This document shows, piece after piece, positions 61,998 through 64,000 of a DNA stretch of 64,000 nucleotides. This stretch comes from Hawksworthiomyces lignivorus (lineage: Eukaryota > Ascomycota > Sordariomycetes > Ophiostomatales > Ophiostomataceae): assembly GCA_002917075.1 (NCBI GenBank), contig NTMA01000043.1:1-64000 (forward strand), given 5' to 3'. Position numbers and translations under genes: made by a program. Under the pieces are notes generated by a model, which did no database searches, was not told the DNA's origin, and saw nothing but the letters and a program-made list of their open reading frames with translations. How positions within the stretch are numbered: the stretch's first letter is position 1; every line of letters begins with the position of its first letter.

Positions 61998-62822
61998 TAC
62001 TACCTGAAGAGAGGATGAGTATGGATGCAACTATAAATTGGACATGTTCGACGTCTGAGGACCTTTGGGCTGTGTGGTTGCGTCTTGGAGCTTCTGCATT
62101 TTATTAGGATGAGATGACCCATTAGTGATGAATCTTGCTTACCTGTAGTCCTTGGATTTGAATAGTGTTATTTCGGCTTTCGTTTTTTGCAAAACCGAGA
62201 TTTTACTCCAAGAGTCCATTTTCAATTCTTAGAGCCGTGTTTCCTTCATCAATAAAAGAGGCTCCTATTGCACTTAAAGTAAGGGCATGCGGATTGTATT
62301 CGAAATAGAACCCACAAAATGGATCAACCTGCTGGCCCAGATAGCGAAGTTACGTGAACGGCTGTGGCGGGGCAAGCGAATAGTCTCTCTCCCCGCATCT
62401 ATCTTGGCAAATTCTAGCTCTTGTTAAACTGGCAACCAGGCAGTGGAGATGATGAGCGAAATTAAAAGCAACCAAGCTCTTTTACAGCTGCCTAGCTATT
62501 TTGCCTTGCGACCCAGTCAACCAGTCACAGCTCAATGTGCACATGTGCAAAACATCCCGTCGACTCCGCCTCATTGCTGATTTCTGGACAGGTCTCAAAA
62601 TATTACAAGTCATCTTGGAATTTCCGGTGTCTGCGCCCTCTGATGTGACCATGTTTGAGCCGCAAACATCTAGTGCTTGACTAACTGCACTATCCGCACT
62701 GAACATCTACCATGAGCTTAATTGAGAAATCAAAGATTTCTATCTATCGTATACATACGTCTTAGTCGGTATCCAGACGTGAGGCGCATCCATTTTTAGC
62801 CCGAGATCATTGTACCGGAGGC
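61998..62822. other. Intergenic region between P450 and NLR gene
   Basis: 825 bp without a supported gene. Contains the 3-prime flank of the P450 and the presumed promoter of the NLR gene. Confidence 0.5.
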
Positions 62823-64000
62823 ATGGCGCTCGCTGCGCGCACAGCGGCGCCGCTGAGCCCCGAGGTCATTTTGGCGCAGACGATCTCGGAATTTGAGAAC
62901 AGTCTCTCGGCTGAGCAGAAGCCGACGTTTCGCAATTTGCGAAACCAAGCACTTCGCTCTGCGCCACAACCGGAGGACGTCATGCGCTTGACGGCAGAAA
63001 TCAGCCTGCAGTTCAAAAGGAATTCGCCGATGAGCCGATGCTTCGGCCCGCGGTTTACCAATGTCCTGCAGACGGTCCAGCAATATGCGGCACTAGGCGA
63101 CGTCGTTGTCGGCGGCGCACAAAACATTCTTGCAGCCGGCATTTGGGCTTTAGTGAGAATGTCTCTCCAGGTGAGTGATTGCCCCGGCACCCCGAAAGCT
63201 TCGTCTTCTGGACCTTGCTCGAAACGGGTCTTGTCTCCTTGGGCCAGCACTCCCTCCACCTGTGCCTTGTATTGACGCGTGCGAACTGCGGCCTAGATGG
63301 TCGTCGGGTTGACTTCGTATGTGGAGAAGATCTCCATCTTTTTTATGAATGTTGGTCGTTCTTCGCCGAGATACCAATCTATGGCACTTTTGTATCCCCG
63401 CTCTGCCAACCTTAGAGCATATCTATGCCACTACTTCGTCGTCATCACACGCGTGTGCCAGCACTTTGTGTCTTTCAGCCAAAAGTCTCTTCTGGGGCAG
63501 CTTACGGCGTCCTTGGACGACTCGAAACTGCGCACAGCGCAGACCCAGCTGGACAAGTGGGCGAGCTGCATCCGAGAGGAGGTTGCCTTTCTCAGCGCGC
63601 AGACGGTGGAAGAGGAAGCACGGGAGAACAGCCGCTTTCGAGCGCTGATCAGCATGTCCCAATCTGCGGATGCGCACCGGCAGCGATTGGCACGGCGGCT
63701 GAAGCTGCTGGATGGCTGTTCGACCATGGACTTTGAAACGCCATGGAAGCAAGCGCGGAAACTGGGCAACTCGACCATCTTTGCGAACAGCAGCACATAC
63801 CGCGCGTGGAAGGATGAAGCCAATCCCTCGACGCTAGTCTTGATGGGCAAGCTTGGCTCCGGGAAGTCGGTCACCATGGCCAATATTCTCGACGATGTTC
63901 TCCTCAGCGACGACGGCGCGGCAACTGTTTATTTTTTCTGTAGACACGATATCCCGGAAGGCTTGACCGCGCGAGCCGTTGTCGGTTCTTTGCTTCGCCA
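62823..64000 (+). CDS. NLR-type STAND protein, 5-prime part (runs off window)
   Basis: Exon 1 is 62823-63170 and exon 2 starts at 63297 after a 126-bp intron, remaining open to 64000, about 350 residues so far. The N-terminal domain (LSPEVILAQTISEFENSLS, CFGPRFTNVLQTVQQYAALG, then YLCHYF and the helical CIREEVAFLSAQTVEEEA) matches the conserved helical head that precedes NACHT in many fungal NLR proteins with ankyrin or TPR repeats. A P-loop LMGKLGSGKSVT lies near residues 298-309, followed by a strand YFFCRHD. Fungal NLRs act as non-self sensors in heterokaryon incompatibility or defence, controlled cell death being the usual output. The repeat domain lies beyond the window, so integrity cannot be judged. 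Confidence 0.88.

Overview
The window is nuclear DNA from a filamentous ascomycete, most likely a Sordariomycete (inference). Genes carry short introns (about 60-140 bp) with GTAAGT-type donors and CTAAC-type branch sites. The AROM protein is pentafunctional, there is a large Zn2Cys6 regulator and a fungal NLR, and one AT-rich block has the pattern of repeat-induced point mutation (RIP). All gene models below were assembled by hand; each has consistent splice phases and conserved family sequence across most junctions.

Layout. 1-8150: transposon graveyard, with a LINE fragment (73-387) and a roughly 7.7 kb RIP-mutated block holding three copies of one LTR (2195, 6586 and inverted 7898-8147) and other direct repeats. 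8565-11923: divergent pair, a PuuE/polysaccharide-deacetylase-like hydrolase (-) and a 2-oxoglutarate/Fe(II) dioxygenase (+). 14539-17337: a 12-exon secreted protein with a Gly/Arg-rich core. 17915-22760: AROM (aro1). 24597-26813 (-): three-finger C2H2 regulator resembling Rpn4, with a perfect PACE sequence in its own upstream region. 31102-41977: a GC-rich housekeeping block with an SVOP-like MFS transporter, a polyQ coiled-coil protein, a UBR7/Mlo2-like protein, MCM2 and a small NTF2-like protein.

44897-57106 is the most interesting part. It places a regulator with two tandem Zn2Cys6 clusters, a GH79 glucuronidase-like glycosidase, a formylglycine-type sulfatase and an MFS sugar transporter side by side. 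This looks like a catabolic cluster for a sulfated and/or glucuronosylated substrate (inference). The hydrolases lack clear signal peptides, which suggests import followed by intracellular cleavage. The transporter carries one in-frame TAG at the conserved Trp of the SPRWL motif, a RIP-type change, so the pathway may be losing its importer.

57107-60222 is repeat-rich and gene-poor. It has a second copy of an element found at 605-804 and a relic of another sugar transporter. 60223-61997 is an intact cytochrome P450. From 62823 an NLR (NACHT-type) gene runs off the right edge.

No tRNA, rRNA, CRISPR array or secondary-metabolite backbone gene was seen.
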